NCBI RefSeq assembly: GCF_900188455.1
Contig: NZ_FZOL01000018.1
Location: forward strand, 62,001 to 126,000
Origin: Pseudomonas japonica
Lineage (GTDB): Bacteria > Pseudomonadota > Gammaproteobacteria > Pseudomonadales > Pseudomonadaceae
Direction of reading: 5' to 3'
Length of the DNA: 64,000 nt
Below the pieces are notes generated by a model. That model did no database searches. It was not told the DNA's origin and saw nothing but the letters and a program-made list of their open reading frames with translations. The position numbers and the translations under genes are program-made. This document shows positions 26,619-35,274 of the stretch, piece after piece; the first letter of the stretch is position 1; each line of letters opens with the position of its first letter.

Positions 26619-29009
26619 TCAGAGCTGTTCGGCCTCGACCCGGTCGCGGCCACCCTGCTTGGCCGCGTAGACCCCGGAGTCGGCACGCAGCAACAAGGCA
26701 TCGGCGCCCTCCCCGGGGCGCCAGCCGGCCACGCCGAAACTGGCGGTGACCCTGCCCACGCCCTCCACCGGGACGCTGCGCACGCCCTGCCACAACTCCA
26801 GCGCCAGCGAATGGGCCTGGGCGGCATTGCTGCCCGGACACAGCACCATGAATTCCTCGCCGCCCAGACGACAGAACACATCGGTACGCCGCAGACGGTG
26901 ACCGATACGCTGGCACAGGCTCTGCAGCACGTGGTCGCCCACGGCATGCCCGAACTGGTCGTTGATCAGCTTGAAATGGTCGATGTCGAGCATGATCACC
27001 GCCAGGTCCTGGCCATCGCGCTGCGCGCGCTCCAGCTCGGCCTTGAGCCGTTCCTGGAAATAGCGGCGGTTGTGGATGCCGGTCAGCGAGTCGGTCACCG
27101 ACAGCGCGCGCAGTTCCTCCTCGACCCGCTTCATGTCGGAAATATCCGTCAGATAGCCATGCCACAGCGTGCCACCATCGGCCAACGGCTCCGGCGTTGC
27201 CTCGCCACGCACCCAGCGCAGTCCGGCCCTGGGCAACTGCACACGGTACTCCTCACGCCAGGGCGTCAGTTGATCGGCGGACTCGCGAATGGAAAAACGC
27301 ACGCGGGCCAGGTCATCGGGGTGAATGCGCTCGAACACGATGGTCGCGTCCTGGCGCAACAGCACCGGGTCAACCTCATAGATGTCGCGCAGGCCTTCGC
27401 TGGAATAACTGAAGCAGGAACTGCCGTCGGGGTTGAGACGGAACTGGTAGATGCCGCCCGGTACCTGGGCAGTGAGCTTTTCCAGGAGACGGTCGCGGGC
27501 TTCCAGGGCTTCGTGGACGCGCTTGCGCTCGGTGATGTCGATGCAGATCGCCAGATGCCCGACCCACAGGCCGAACTCGTCGAGTACCGCGGTGACCAGC
27601 ATGTTGGCCGGCAGCAGGCTGCCGTCCTTGCGGCGCAGCGTCCACTCGCTCGGTTCCTGGTCGGCGTTGGGCACGCTGTCGGCCAGCAACGCCTGGCTAG
27701 GACTGATTTCGCGCCCGAAACGCAGGCTAAGCAGACGTGCCCGCTCCTGGACCTCACCGGGCAGCAGCAGGCGTTCGAGGGTCAACGTGCCCAGCACCTC
27801 GTCGCTGCGATAGCCCAGCATGCGCTCGGCACCGGCGTTGAAGGTGCTGATCACACCATGCAGGTCGGTGGCGATGATTCCTACCTGGGTCGCGGCATCC
27901 AGCACGCTGCGCAACTGATTGTGGGTGTCGCGCAGGGTTTCTTCGCTGATGCGCAATTCGCCGGTGCGTTGCTCGACCAGGGTCAGGGCCCGCTGGCGTT
28001 GGTTGAACAGACTGAACAACAAGGCACTGAGCAGCAGACTGAGCAGGCCGCCGACCACGACCACGGCGCTGGTCGAGGAACTGTTGTCCTGGAGAAACTC
28101 CTGGCTGGGAAGCAGGCTCAACTGGTAGGAACGGTCGGCCAGGTGCAGCACCTTGCGCACCGCCAACGGCGAGCCGGGCACTTCCTCCCCGGACTGGAAC
28201 AGTGCCTCCGGCGCCTCCGCGGAAGACAGGTCGAGAATGCGCACCACCAGATTGTCGGCCTCGGCGCTGGGCAGACCGTCCGCCATCAACTGGCGCATGC
28301 TCAGCGCCGTCATGACATAACCCTTGGGCTCGCCGCCCGTCGTCTGCGGGGCGAATACCGGTGCCACCATCAACATGCCGCGGGAATAGGCCGGGTCCAC
28401 GTCAAGCAAGTCCAGCGGCGCGGAAACCGCCATCGCCCCCAACGTCGCGGCACGCAGCAGCACATCGCGGCGCAGGGCCTGGGAAAGCAGGTCGAACCCC
28501 AGCGGTGGCGGCAAGTTGTTGAGGGTCTGGCTGAACAGCACCGGGTAGTACAGCGGGCGTGACCGCGACGGCTGCAGAACGCCGCCATCACTCAACTCGC
28601 GGATAACGTATGCGCTGCCCACGACCGCCCGCGCACGCTGCTCGAACTCGGCCCGCTGCGCATCACTGACCCGGGGCGCCCAGGAATAAGCCTGGGAACG
28701 ATGCAGCAAGGGGCGCACGTAGCCGTCGAACTCGTCGCGGGTAATTTCCTGGGCATACACGAAAAAGCGCCGCAGACCGTCCAGCCGTTGCATCTGGTCC
28801 TGCAGGCGCTCTTCGATGCGGCTGTAGCGTTCCTCGGCGAGCAGTTCGAAACGCTGGGTCAGTTGCTGCCGGTACAGCTCACGGGCCGCCACCGCCAGCA
28901 AGGTGGTCAGCAGCCCGCCGATCAGCAGGGCGACGAATGCCACCAGCCAGGGAGATACCTCCTCGCTGATGAGACCGAGCATCTTCGGGCGCAGGACAGG
29001 CTTCGACAT
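26619..29009 (-). CDS. CHASE-PAS-PAS-GGDEF membrane diguanylate cyclase
   Basis: This 796-residue protein has a TM helix near residues 20-45, a periplasmic CHASE sensor domain (about 55-310, with RRFFVYAQEITRDEF) and a second TM (SAVVVVGGLLSLLLSALLFSLF). Two or three PAS/PAC repeats follow (AATQVGIIATDLHGVISTFNAGAERMLGY, DGSLLPANMLVTAVLDE). The C-terminal cyclase has GGEEF at 716-720 and the inhibitory RxxD site (RRTD) at 707-710. It should make c-di-GMP from GTP and show product inhibition. The ATG at 29009 begins MSKPVLRPK. It lies about 100 bases downstream of rlmKL on the same strand, inside a block I remember as dacB-rlmKL in P. aeruginosa. Confidence 0.9.
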   Translation of the reverse strand: MSKPVLRPKMLGLISEEVSPWLVAFVALLIGGLLTTLLAVAARELYRQQLTQRFELLAEERYSRIEERLQDQMQRLDGLRRFFVYAQEITRDEFDGYVRPLLHRSQAYSWAPRVSDAQRAEFEQRARAVVGSAYVIRELSDGGVLQPSRSRPLYYPVLFSQTLNNLPPPLGFDLLSQALRRDVLLRAATLGAMAVSAPLDLLDVDPAYSRGMLMVAPVFAPQTTGGEPKGYVMTALSMRQLMADGLPSAEADNLVVRILDLSSAEAPEALFQSGEEVPGSPLAVRKVLHLADRSYQLSLLPSQEFLQDNSSSTSAVVVVGGLLSLLLSALLFSLFNQRQRALTLVEQRTGELRISEETLRDTHNQLRSVLDAATQVGIIATDLHGVISTFNAGAERMLGYRSDEVLGTLTLERLLLPGEVQERARLLSLRFGREISPSQALLADSVPNADQEPSEWTLRRKDGSLLPANMLVTAVLDEFGLWVGHLAICIDITERKRVHEALEARDRLLEKLTAQVPGGIYQFRLNPDGSSCFSYSSEGLRDIYEVDPVLLRQDATIVFERIHPDDLARVRFSIRESADQLTPWREEYRVQLPRAGLRWVRGEATPEPLADGGTLWHGYLTDISDMKRVEEELRALSVTDSLTGIHNRRYFQERLKAELERAQRDGQDLAVIMLDIDHFKLINDQFGHAVGDHVLQSLCQRIGHRLRRTDVFCRLGGEEFMVLCPGSNAAQAHSLALELWQGVRSVPVEGVGRVTASFGVAGWRPGEGADALLLRADSGVYAAKQGGRDRVEAEQL

Positions 29010-29111
29010 GGAACAGCACTCACAACGCCGGCCGGTGACGGCACTCAGGGCTCTCTTCTTCAATAATAGCCAGTAGCCACGTCCGTGAGAGCCATGAATG
29101 CGTCATTTACT

Positions 29112-31298
29112 TCACCGCGCCTGGATGCGCCAGGCCCGGTGAATCTTGCCATTGCGGGCGAAGTCGGGGTCCAGGGTGCTGGCACTGATTTCCTCGATGG
29201 CATAGCGCTCCTGCAGATGCTCGTCGAGCTGGAACTTGCGGAAGTTGTTGGAGAAATACAGCACACCGCCCGGCGCCAGGCGTGCAACCGCCAGGTCGAG
29301 GAGTTGCACATGGTCGCGCTGCACATCGAAGACCCCTTCCATGCGCTTGGAGTTGGAGAAGGTCGGTGGATCGATGAAGATCAGCTCGAACTGCTCGCGG
29401 TTGCTTTCCAGCCAGGCCATCACGTCGCCCTGCTCCAGGCGGTTCTTGTCGGAATAACCGTTGAGCGAGAGGTTGCGCCGCGCCCAGTCCAGGTAGGTCT
29501 TCGACAGGTCGACGCTGGTGGTGCTGCGCGCGCCGCCCTTGGCCGCGTGCACGGTGGCCGTGGCGGTGTAGCAGAACAGGTTGAGGAAGCGCTTGCCCGC
29601 GGCCTCGCGCTGGATACGCAGGCGCATCGGGCGATGGTCGAGGAACAGTCCGGTGTCCAGGTAATCGGTGAGGTTGACCAGCAGCTTGACCCCGCCTTCG
29701 CTGACCTCCATGAACTGCCCCTGGCTGTTCTGCCGCTCGTACTGGCGGGTGCCGCTCTGCCGCTCGCGGCGCTTGACCACCACCTTGCTCTGGTCGACGC
29801 CGAGCGCCTGCGGGATTGCCGCCAGAGCGTCGAACAGGCGAGCCTGGGCCTTTTCCGGATCGATGGAGCGCGGCGCGGCGTATTCCTGCACGTGCACCCA
29901 GCCCTGGTAGAGATCGACCGCCACGGCGTACTCCGGCATGTCGGCATCGTAGAGGCGATAGCAGGTGATGTGCTCGCGGCTGGCCCACTTGCCCAGCTGC
30001 TTGAGGTTCTTCTGCAGGCGGTTGGCGAACATCTGCCCGCCTTCGCTCAGGCGCGCAGGCTCGGCAGCTGCCGCTGGCCGGGCTTCGTCCGGGTTGCGCT
30101 CGCTGGAGCGACGCTCGCCGGTGACGAACTGGTCCGGTTGCACTTTGATCAGCAGCAGCTTGCACGGCAACGCACCGTTCCAGAAGGCGTACTGCTTGTG
30201 GCTGCGGATGCCCATGCGCTTGCCCAGGTCAGGCGCCCCGGTGAACACCGCCGCCTCCCAGCCGAGACAGGCCTGGCGCAGGCGCTCGCCGAGGTTCTGG
30301 TAGAGATAGAGCAGGCTGGCTTCGTCGCCGAGGCGCTCGCCGTAGGGCGGGTTGCTGATCACCAGGCCTTTCTGGTTCTGGTCCGGGCGCGGCTCGAAAG
30401 TGCCGACCTCGCCCTGGTAGATCTTCACCCAGTCGCTCAGACCGGCGCGCTCGACGTTGTTGCGTCCCGGCTGGATCAGCCGCGGGTCGGCCTCGTAGCC
30501 GCGAATCCACAGCGGTGGACGAGCCAGCCCGGCTTCGGCGCGGGCCCGGGCTTCATCGTGGACCTTGCGCCACAGCGCCGGCACATGGCCGAGCCAGGAG
30601 CTGAAGCCCCAGCGTTCGCGCTTGAGGTTCGGCGCGATGTCCGCGGCGATCATCGCCGCTTCCACGAGGAAGGTACCGACACCGCACATCGGGTCGGCCA
30701 GGGCCCCGCCTTCGGCGGCGATGCGCGGCCAGCCGGCGCGGATCAGCACGGCGGCGGCGAGGTTTTCCTTGAGTGGCGCGGCGCCCTGCTGCAGGCGGTA
30801 ACCACGCTGGTGCAGGCTGTGCCCGGACAGATCCAGGGACAGGATCGCCTCGCCGCGCTCCAGGCGCAGATGCACGCGCAGGTCGGGATTCAGCTTGTCC
30901 ACCGACGGCCGCTCGCCGCGGGCGGTGCGCAGCTTGTCGACGATGGCGTCCTTGACCTTGAGCGCACCGAAGTGCGTGTTGTCGATGCCCGAGCCATGGC
31001 CGCTGAACTCCACCGCCAGGGTGCCGGCGGCATCCAGGTGCTCCTGCCAGTCGACGTCGTGGACACCGTCGTACAAGTCGTCGGCGTTCTTCATGTCGAA
31101 GCGCTTGAGCACCAGCAGTACGCGGTTGGCCAGGCGCGACCAGAGGCACAGGCGATAGGCGGTTTCCATGTCGGCCGAGCCGCGCAGCGCCGAGGTGTGC
31201 TCGCGCACATCCTCCAGGCCAAGGCCACGGGCCTCGTCGGCAAGCAGGCCTTCCAGGCCTTTGGGACAGGTAAGGTAGAGTTCGAAACGGTCCGACAT
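29112..31298 (-). CDS. rlmL: bifunctional 23S rRNA G2445-N2/G2069-N7 methyltransferase RlmKL
   Basis: This 728-residue fusion of two SAM methyltransferases begins with a THUMP domain (SDRFELYLTCPKGLEGLLADEAR). The RlmL half carries DPMCGVGTFLVEAA and the catalytic NPPYGERLGDE. The RlmK half (from about 430) has FLNLFCYTATATVHAAKGGA and DPPTFSNSK. Length and order match the E. coli RlmL/YcbY fusion. The gene starts at a good ATG facing rmf across a 532-base intergenic region. Both products act on the large ribosomal subunit during assembly. Confidence 0.96.
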   Translation of the reverse strand: MSDRFELYLTCPKGLEGLLADEARGLGLEDVREHTSALRGSADMETAYRLCLWSRLANRVLLVLKRFDMKNADDLYDGVHDVDWQEHLDAAGTLAVEFSGHGSGIDNTHFGALKVKDAIVDKLRTARGERPSVDKLNPDLRVHLRLERGEAILSLDLSGHSLHQRGYRLQQGAAPLKENLAAAVLIRAGWPRIAAEGGALADPMCGVGTFLVEAAMIAADIAPNLKRERWGFSSWLGHVPALWRKVHDEARARAEAGLARPPLWIRGYEADPRLIQPGRNNVERAGLSDWVKIYQGEVGTFEPRPDQNQKGLVISNPPYGERLGDEASLLYLYQNLGERLRQACLGWEAAVFTGAPDLGKRMGIRSHKQYAFWNGALPCKLLLIKVQPDQFVTGERRSSERNPDEARPAAAAEPARLSEGGQMFANRLQKNLKQLGKWASREHITCYRLYDADMPEYAVAVDLYQGWVHVQEYAAPRSIDPEKAQARLFDALAAIPQALGVDQSKVVVKRRERQSGTRQYERQNSQGQFMEVSEGGVKLLVNLTDYLDTGLFLDHRPMRLRIQREAAGKRFLNLFCYTATATVHAAKGGARSTTSVDLSKTYLDWARRNLSLNGYSDKNRLEQGDVMAWLESNREQFELIFIDPPTFSNSKRMEGVFDVQRDHVQLLDLAVARLAPGGVLYFSNNFRKFQLDEHLQERYAIEEISASTLDPDFARNGKIHRAWRIQAR

Positions 31299-31830
31299 GG
31301 GTCAATCCAGCCTTGTAGTGAAGGTGCGAACGCATCGCCCTTCGAAGTTTGATCGGGTGCCTTCGGCAAGCACCCGAATGGCACGACGCTGCGTGCCGGG
31401 CCGCCCGGAGCGTCCTTTTCGCGGGAGGCAAAAAGGCTTTGATCGCCGGGCAGAACGAAAAATTCTGTTGCTGAAGGTGACAAAAACGACCCTTCGTCGA
31501 TTTATCCGCCAGCGCCGGAAAACCAGCTATGCGATGGCGTTTTGCTGCATAGGCGGGGCAAATCCTGATGATAGCTGGCTTTAACCGGCGTCCCCTTGTG
31601 AAGCATTTTTTTACTTATCCTCTCACCCATGGAAAGGTTACGTGCTTATGACAAAACGTTCGTTCACACGTCCATCCCCATTGGTTAGAAATCAACTCAG
31701 GTCGTGACCGCAACGGTACGACACTTCAGCTCGCCACGCCGGCAGCGAGCGCAACACCGGCAGAAAGAATCTGCCCGGCCTCAAACGAGGCCGACGGGAC
31801 ATTACAGTCAACAAATGAGGGCAGTACCCT
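31299..31830 (+). promoter_or_regulatory. 532-base rlmKL/rmf intergenic region, long rmf leader
   Basis: I see no supported gene here. The region becomes AT-richer from 31480. An inverted pair CCAGCTAT (31523-31530) and ATAGCTGG (31571-31578) is 40 bases apart. CGGCCTC-AAAC-GAGGCCG (31776-31793) forms a compact hairpin 38 bases before rmf. AGGG-CAGTA-CCCT (31818-31830) overlaps the rmf Shine-Dalgarno GAGG and abuts the ATG. rmf is strongly growth-phase controlled in other gammaproteobacteria; a structured leader would suit post-transcriptional control. Confidence 0.5.
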
Positions 31831-32046
31831 ATGAGAAGACTTAAGCGTGATCCGTTGGAAAGAGCATTTTCACGTGGCTACCAATACGGAGTCACCGGCA
31901 AATCCCGCGAGCTTTGCCCCTTCACCCTGCCGTCCGTACGCCAGGCATGGATCAATGGCTGGCGTGAAGGACGAGGCGACAACTGGGATGGTATGACCGG
32001 CACCGCAGGTATCCATAGACTCAACGAAGTTCACGCCGTTGGCTGA
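31831..32046 (+). CDS. rmf: ribosome modulation factor
   Basis: This 71-residue basic protein closely follows the RMF family: RRLKRDPLERAFSRGYQYG, SRELCPF and RQAWINGWREGRGDNW. RMF binds near the 16S 3' end and, with HPF, turns 70S ribosomes into inactive 100S dimers in stationary phase. The family is usually 55-72 residues. It stands alone with a long leader upstream and an intrinsic terminator downstream. It is flanked by rlmKL and pyrD, an order I recall from P. aeruginosa. Confidence 0.97.
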   Translation: MRRLKRDPLERAFSRGYQYGVTGKSRELCPFTLPSVRQAWINGWREGRGDNWDGMTGTAGIHRLNEVHAVG

Positions 32047-32113
32047 TCGAGGAGCTTGACCGAATCACCGTTTCACATGCGCGCCCTATCCGGGCGGCGG
32101 GCTTCGGCCCAGG

Positions 32114-32138
32114 GGGCCCCTTGATGGGGCCCTTTTTT
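32114..32138 (+). terminator. intrinsic terminator of rmf
   Basis: A GGGCCCC stem with GGGGCCC, a 5-base loop TTGAT and six Ts directly after the stem make a textbook Rho-independent terminator. It lies 68 bases past the rmf stop and upstream of the convergent pyrD end. Confidence 0.92.
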
Positions 32139-32163
32139 ATGCCCGTGTCCTTATGAGCGTGAG

Positions 32164-33189
32164 TCAGCGCCCCGGCATCGCGGCGATGGCATCGACCGCT
32201 TCGCGGATCAGCGCCGGGCCCTTGTAGATGAAACCGGAATAGATCTGCACCAGGCTCGCACCCGCGGCGATCTTCTCGGCGGCATGGCGACCCTCGGTGA
32301 TTCCGCCGGCGGCGATGATCGGCATGCGACCCGCCAGTTCCCCGGCCAGTACCTTCACCGTGTGGGTGCTCTTGTCACGCACCGGAGCACCGGACAGGCC
32401 ACCGGCCTCGTCGGCATGATGCAGACCCTCGACGCCTTCGCGGCTGAGGGTGGTGTTGGTCGCGATCACCGCGTCCATTCCCGACTCCAGCAGGGCCGCG
32501 GCCACCAGCGCGGTTTCCTCGTCGGTCATGTCCGGAGCGATCTTGATCGCCAGCGGTACGCGCTTGCCATGCGCCAGGGCCAGTTCCTCGCGGCGCACGG
32601 CCAGTTCCTCGAGCAGTTGCTTGAGCGAATCGCCGAACTGCAGGCTGCGCAGGCCCGGCGTGTTGGGCGAGCTGACGTTGACGGTGATGTAGCTGGCCTG
32701 GGCATAGACCTTGTTCAGGCAGATCAGGTAGTCGTCCACCGCGCGCTCGACGGGAGTGTCGAAGTTCTTGCCGATGTTGATGCCCAGCACGCCCTTGTAG
32801 CGGGAGGCCCGTACCCGCTCGAGCAGGTTGTCCACACCCAGGTTGTTGAAGCCCATGCGGTTGATGATCGCCTCGGCCTCCGGCAGACGGAACAGCCGCG
32901 GCTTCGGATTGCCTGGCTGCGGACGCGGCGTCACGGTGCCGATCTCGACGAAACCGAAGCCCAGCTGGCCGAAACCGTCGATGGCCGCGCCGTTCTTGTC
33001 CAGGCCGGCGGCCAGCCCCACCGGATTGGCGAACTCCAGGCCCATGACCGTCACCGGCAAACGCGCCGGCGCCTTGGTCAACAGCCCGTTGAGGCCCAGA
33101 CGGCCGCCGGCGCCGATCAGGTCGAGCGACAGGTCGTGGGAAGTTTCCGGGGACAGTTTGAACAACAGCTGGCGGGCCAGGTTATACAT
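32164..33189 (-). CDS. pyrD: dihydroorotate dehydrogenase (quinone)
   Basis: This 341-residue class 2 enzyme oxidises dihydroorotate to orotate in pyrimidine synthesis and passes electrons to ubiquinone at the inner membrane. The N-terminal amphipathic helix (MYNLARQLLFKLSPETSHDLSLDL) is the class 2 membrane/quinone module. FMN and substrate motifs follow: GLAAGLDKNGAAIDGF, NRMGFNN, YITVNVSSPNTPGLR with the catalytic Ser, and IIAAGGITEGRHAAEKIAAGASLVQIYSGFIYKG. The ATG at 33189 was chosen because the membrane helix begins there. It is divergent from nasS. Confidence 0.96.
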   Translation of the reverse strand: MYNLARQLLFKLSPETSHDLSLDLIGAGGRLGLNGLLTKAPARLPVTVMGLEFANPVGLAAGLDKNGAAIDGFGQLGFGFVEIGTVTPRPQPGNPKPRLFRLPEAEAIINRMGFNNLGVDNLLERVRASRYKGVLGINIGKNFDTPVERAVDDYLICLNKVYAQASYITVNVSSPNTPGLRSLQFGDSLKQLLEELAVRREELALAHGKRVPLAIKIAPDMTDEETALVAAALLESGMDAVIATNTTLSREGVEGLHHADEAGGLSGAPVRDKSTHTVKVLAGELAGRMPIIAAGGITEGRHAAEKIAAGASLVQIYSGFIYKGPALIREAVDAIAAMPGR

Positions 33190-33346
33190 GGGCGGGCTTG
33201 GCTCAAGATTTGGAGAGGTGGCGATTATAGCCACGCCGAGGTTTCGGCGACAGGGCCTTGGCATATGGGTTGCTTGGATCGTTGCCACGGGGCCGGCGTG
33301 TTCAGCGCGCCCGCCAACGCTTTATCTGCCGGGCGACTGTATTGCG

Positions 33347-34537
33347 ATGACTGATATTTCTCCATCCCCACTGGCCTGGCTGCATGGCAGCGACGCGCCG
33401 GAAAAGACCAGCCTGAACATCGGCTTCATGGCACTGAGCGACTGCGCCCCGCTGGTGGTCGCGGCAACCCAGGGCTTTGCCCAGCCCCACGGCCTGAGCC
33501 TGAACCTCAAGCGCCAGAGCTCCTGGGCCGGCCTGCGCGACGGCCTGCTCAGCGGTGAACTGGATGCCGCGCACTGCCTGTATGGCCTGACCTACGCCGT
33601 ACACCTGGGCATCGGCGGCGTCGCGGCGACCCCGATGGCGGTACTGATGGGCCTGAACCACAACGGTCAGGGCATCAACCTCTCCCCCACGCTCCAGGCC
33701 CAGGGCGTGACCAATCCGGAAGCACTGCAGCGTCACGTGCACCAAAGTCGGACAAAACTTACATTCGCCCAGACCTTTCCCACAGGCACACACGCCATGT
33801 GGCTGTATTACTGGCTCGCCAGCCAGGGCATTCACCCCCTGCGCGATGTCAACAGCGTGGTGGTCCCGCCGGCGCAGATGCTCGCCCACCTGCGCGCCGG
33901 GCGCATTGACGGTTTCTGCGTCGGCGAACCCTGGTCGGCGGATGCGGTGAACCAGGGCATGGGCTTTACCCTGGCGACCAGCCAGTCGATCTGGCCGGAG
34001 CATCCGGAAAAGGTCCTCGGTGCCACTCGGACCTTCGTCGAGCAGTACCCGAACACCGCGCGGGCGCTGGTGGCCTCGGTACTCGCGGCGAGCCGCTTCA
34101 TCGAGGCCAGCCAGGAGAATCGGCGCGCCACCGCGCAATTGCTCAGCGCACCGCCCTATCTCGATGCACCGCTGACGACCATCGAGCCGCGCATGCTCGG
34201 CGACTACGAGGACGGTCTCGGCAACCGCTGGCACGATCCTCACGCTCTCAGCCTGCACAACCATGGTAGGAGCAACGTGCCGTACCTGTCCGACGGCATG
34301 TGGTTCATGACCCAGTTCCGCCGCTGGGGCCTGCTGCGCGACGATCCGGACTACCTCGAGGTAGCGCGTCAGGTCCAGCAACTGAGCCTGTACCGCGACG
34401 CCGCCATCGGCCTGGGCATCGACTGTCCGGTGGAATCCATGCGCAGCAGCCGGCTGATCGACGGAACGGTCTGGGATGGCTCGGATCCCCGCGGCTATGC
34501 CCATGGCTTCAGCCTGCATGCCTTGAGCGACGTCTGA
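33347..34537 (+). CDS. nasS: NasS-like nitrate/nitrite sensor (NrtA/CmpA family)
   Basis: This 396-residue periplasmic-binding-protein fold has no signal peptide, consistent with the cytosolic nitrate sensor NasS rather than the transporter-linked NrtA. Family segments are LNIGFMALSDCAPLVVAATQGFAQPHGL, ASQGIHPLRDVNSVVVPPAQMLAHLRAG and IDGFCVGEPWSADAV. In the NasS/NasT system NasS holds NasT inactive until nitrate or nitrite binds. nasT follows 14 bases downstream, so the two form an operon. The ATG at 33347 was chosen because homology starts a few residues after it. Confidence 0.92.
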   Translation: MTDISPSPLAWLHGSDAPEKTSLNIGFMALSDCAPLVVAATQGFAQPHGLSLNLKRQSSWAGLRDGLLSGELDAAHCLYGLTYAVHLGIGGVAATPMAVLMGLNHNGQGINLSPTLQAQGVTNPEALQRHVHQSRTKLTFAQTFPTGTHAMWLYYWLASQGIHPLRDVNSVVVPPAQMLAHLRAGRIDGFCVGEPWSADAVNQGMGFTLATSQSIWPEHPEKVLGATRTFVEQYPNTARALVASVLAASRFIEASQENRRATAQLLSAPPYLDAPLTTIEPRMLGDYEDGLGNRWHDPHALSLHNHGRSNVPYLSDGMWFMTQFRRWGLLRDDPDYLEVARQVQQLSLYRDAAIGLGIDCPVESMRSSRLIDGTVWDGSDPRGYAHGFSLHALSDV

Positions 34538-34551
34538 CCGGAGCTGCCCAC

Positions 34552-35127
34552 ATGTTGCGAATCCTGTTGATCGACGACACCGAGAAAAAGGTCGGCCGCC
34601 TTCGCGCGGCGCTGGTGGAGGCCGGTTTCGAGGTGATCGAGGAGTCCGGCCTGACCATCGACCTGCCGGCGCGCGTCGAAACGGTGCGTCCGGATGTGAT
34701 TCTGATCGATACCGAGTCACCCGGCCGGGATGTCATGGACCAGGTCGTGCTGGTCAGCCGCGATCTGCCCAGGCCGATCGTGATGTTCACCGACGAGCAC
34801 GACCCCGGCGTCATGCGTCGGGCGATCCAGGCCGGGGTCAGCGCCTACATCGTCGAGGGCATCCATGCCCGACGCCTGCAGCCGATTCTCGACGTGGCCA
34901 TGGCCCGCTTCGAGAGCGACCAGGCGCTCAAGGCCCAGCTCCACGCCCGCGACCAGCAGTTGGCGGAGCGCAAGCGCATCGAACTGGCCAAGGGCATGCT
35001 GATGAAGATGAGGCAGTGCGACGAGGAACAGGCCTACACCCTGATGCGCCGCCAGGCCATGAGCAAACAGCAGAAACTGATCCAGGTGGCGGAACAGATC
35101 ATCGCCATGAGCGAGATGCTGGGCTGA
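34552..35127 (+). CDS. nasT: NasT ANTAR-domain antiterminator
   Basis: This 191-residue RNA-binding regulator has a receiver-like domain (1-125, Asp53 in ILIDTESPGRD) and a C-terminal ANTAR three-helix domain (about 135-190: ERKRIELAKGMLMKMRQCDEEQAYTLMRRQAM). ANTAR proteins bind paired hexaloop hairpins and stop formation of an overlapping terminator. Such a leader lies immediately downstream, before nasA. NasT is released from NasS by nitrate. The gene sits directly after nasS in the same transcript. Confidence 0.95.
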   Translation: MLRILLIDDTEKKVGRLRAALVEAGFEVIEESGLTIDLPARVETVRPDVILIDTESPGRDVMDQVVLVSRDLPRPIVMFTDEHDPGVMRRAIQAGVSAYIVEGIHARRLQPILDVAMARFESDQALKAQLHARDQQLAERKRIELAKGMLMKMRQCDEEQAYTLMRRQAMSKQQKLIQVAEQIIAMSEMLG

Positions 35128-35164
35128 GGCGATATCTGGCCCGCCTCTTGCTTTGACTCATCCC

Positions 35165-35207
35165 GGTAGCCAACGGCGGTTGCCCACATTCCTCGACAAA
35201 GACGTCG
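35165..35207 (+). promoter_or_regulatory. ANTAR-type two-hairpin leader (NasT RNA target)
   Basis: Hairpin P1 (35165-35184) has a 7-bp stem, GGTAGCC with GGTTGCC including two G-U pairs, around the hexaloop AACGGC. Hairpin P2 (35194-35207) has stem CGAC/GTCG around the hexaloop AAAGAC. Both loops carry A at position 1 and G at position 4, the ANTAR recognition signature, with a 9-base linker. P2 shares bases with the 5' arm of the terminator that follows, so NasT binding to P1-P2 would prevent termination before nasA. Confidence 0.88.
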
Positions 35208-35254
35208 CTCTCCCCCTCGCGCCACGCGGGCCGGGAAGCGACGTCTTTTTGTTT
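35198..35254 (+). terminator. regulated intrinsic terminator in the nasA leader
   Basis: A perfect 12-bp stem pairs AAAGACGTCGCT (35198-35209) with AGCGACGTCTTT (35237-35248), followed by TTGTTT. It stands 20 bases before the nasA ATG. Its 5' arm contains P2 of the ANTAR motif, making the two structures mutually exclusive. Confidence 0.9.
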
Positions 35255-35274
35255 CAACCCCCGTGAGGTGTCCA

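Noticed and set aside
31297..31584. 95-codon open frame between rlmKL and rmf
   Set aside because: Very Arg-rich, no ribosome binding site, overlaps the rlmKL start, and resembles no family; treated as chance.
34265..34275. GTAGGAGC motif inside nasS
   Set aside because: Matches the REP end but has no second arm or inner stem and lies within a conserved coding frame.
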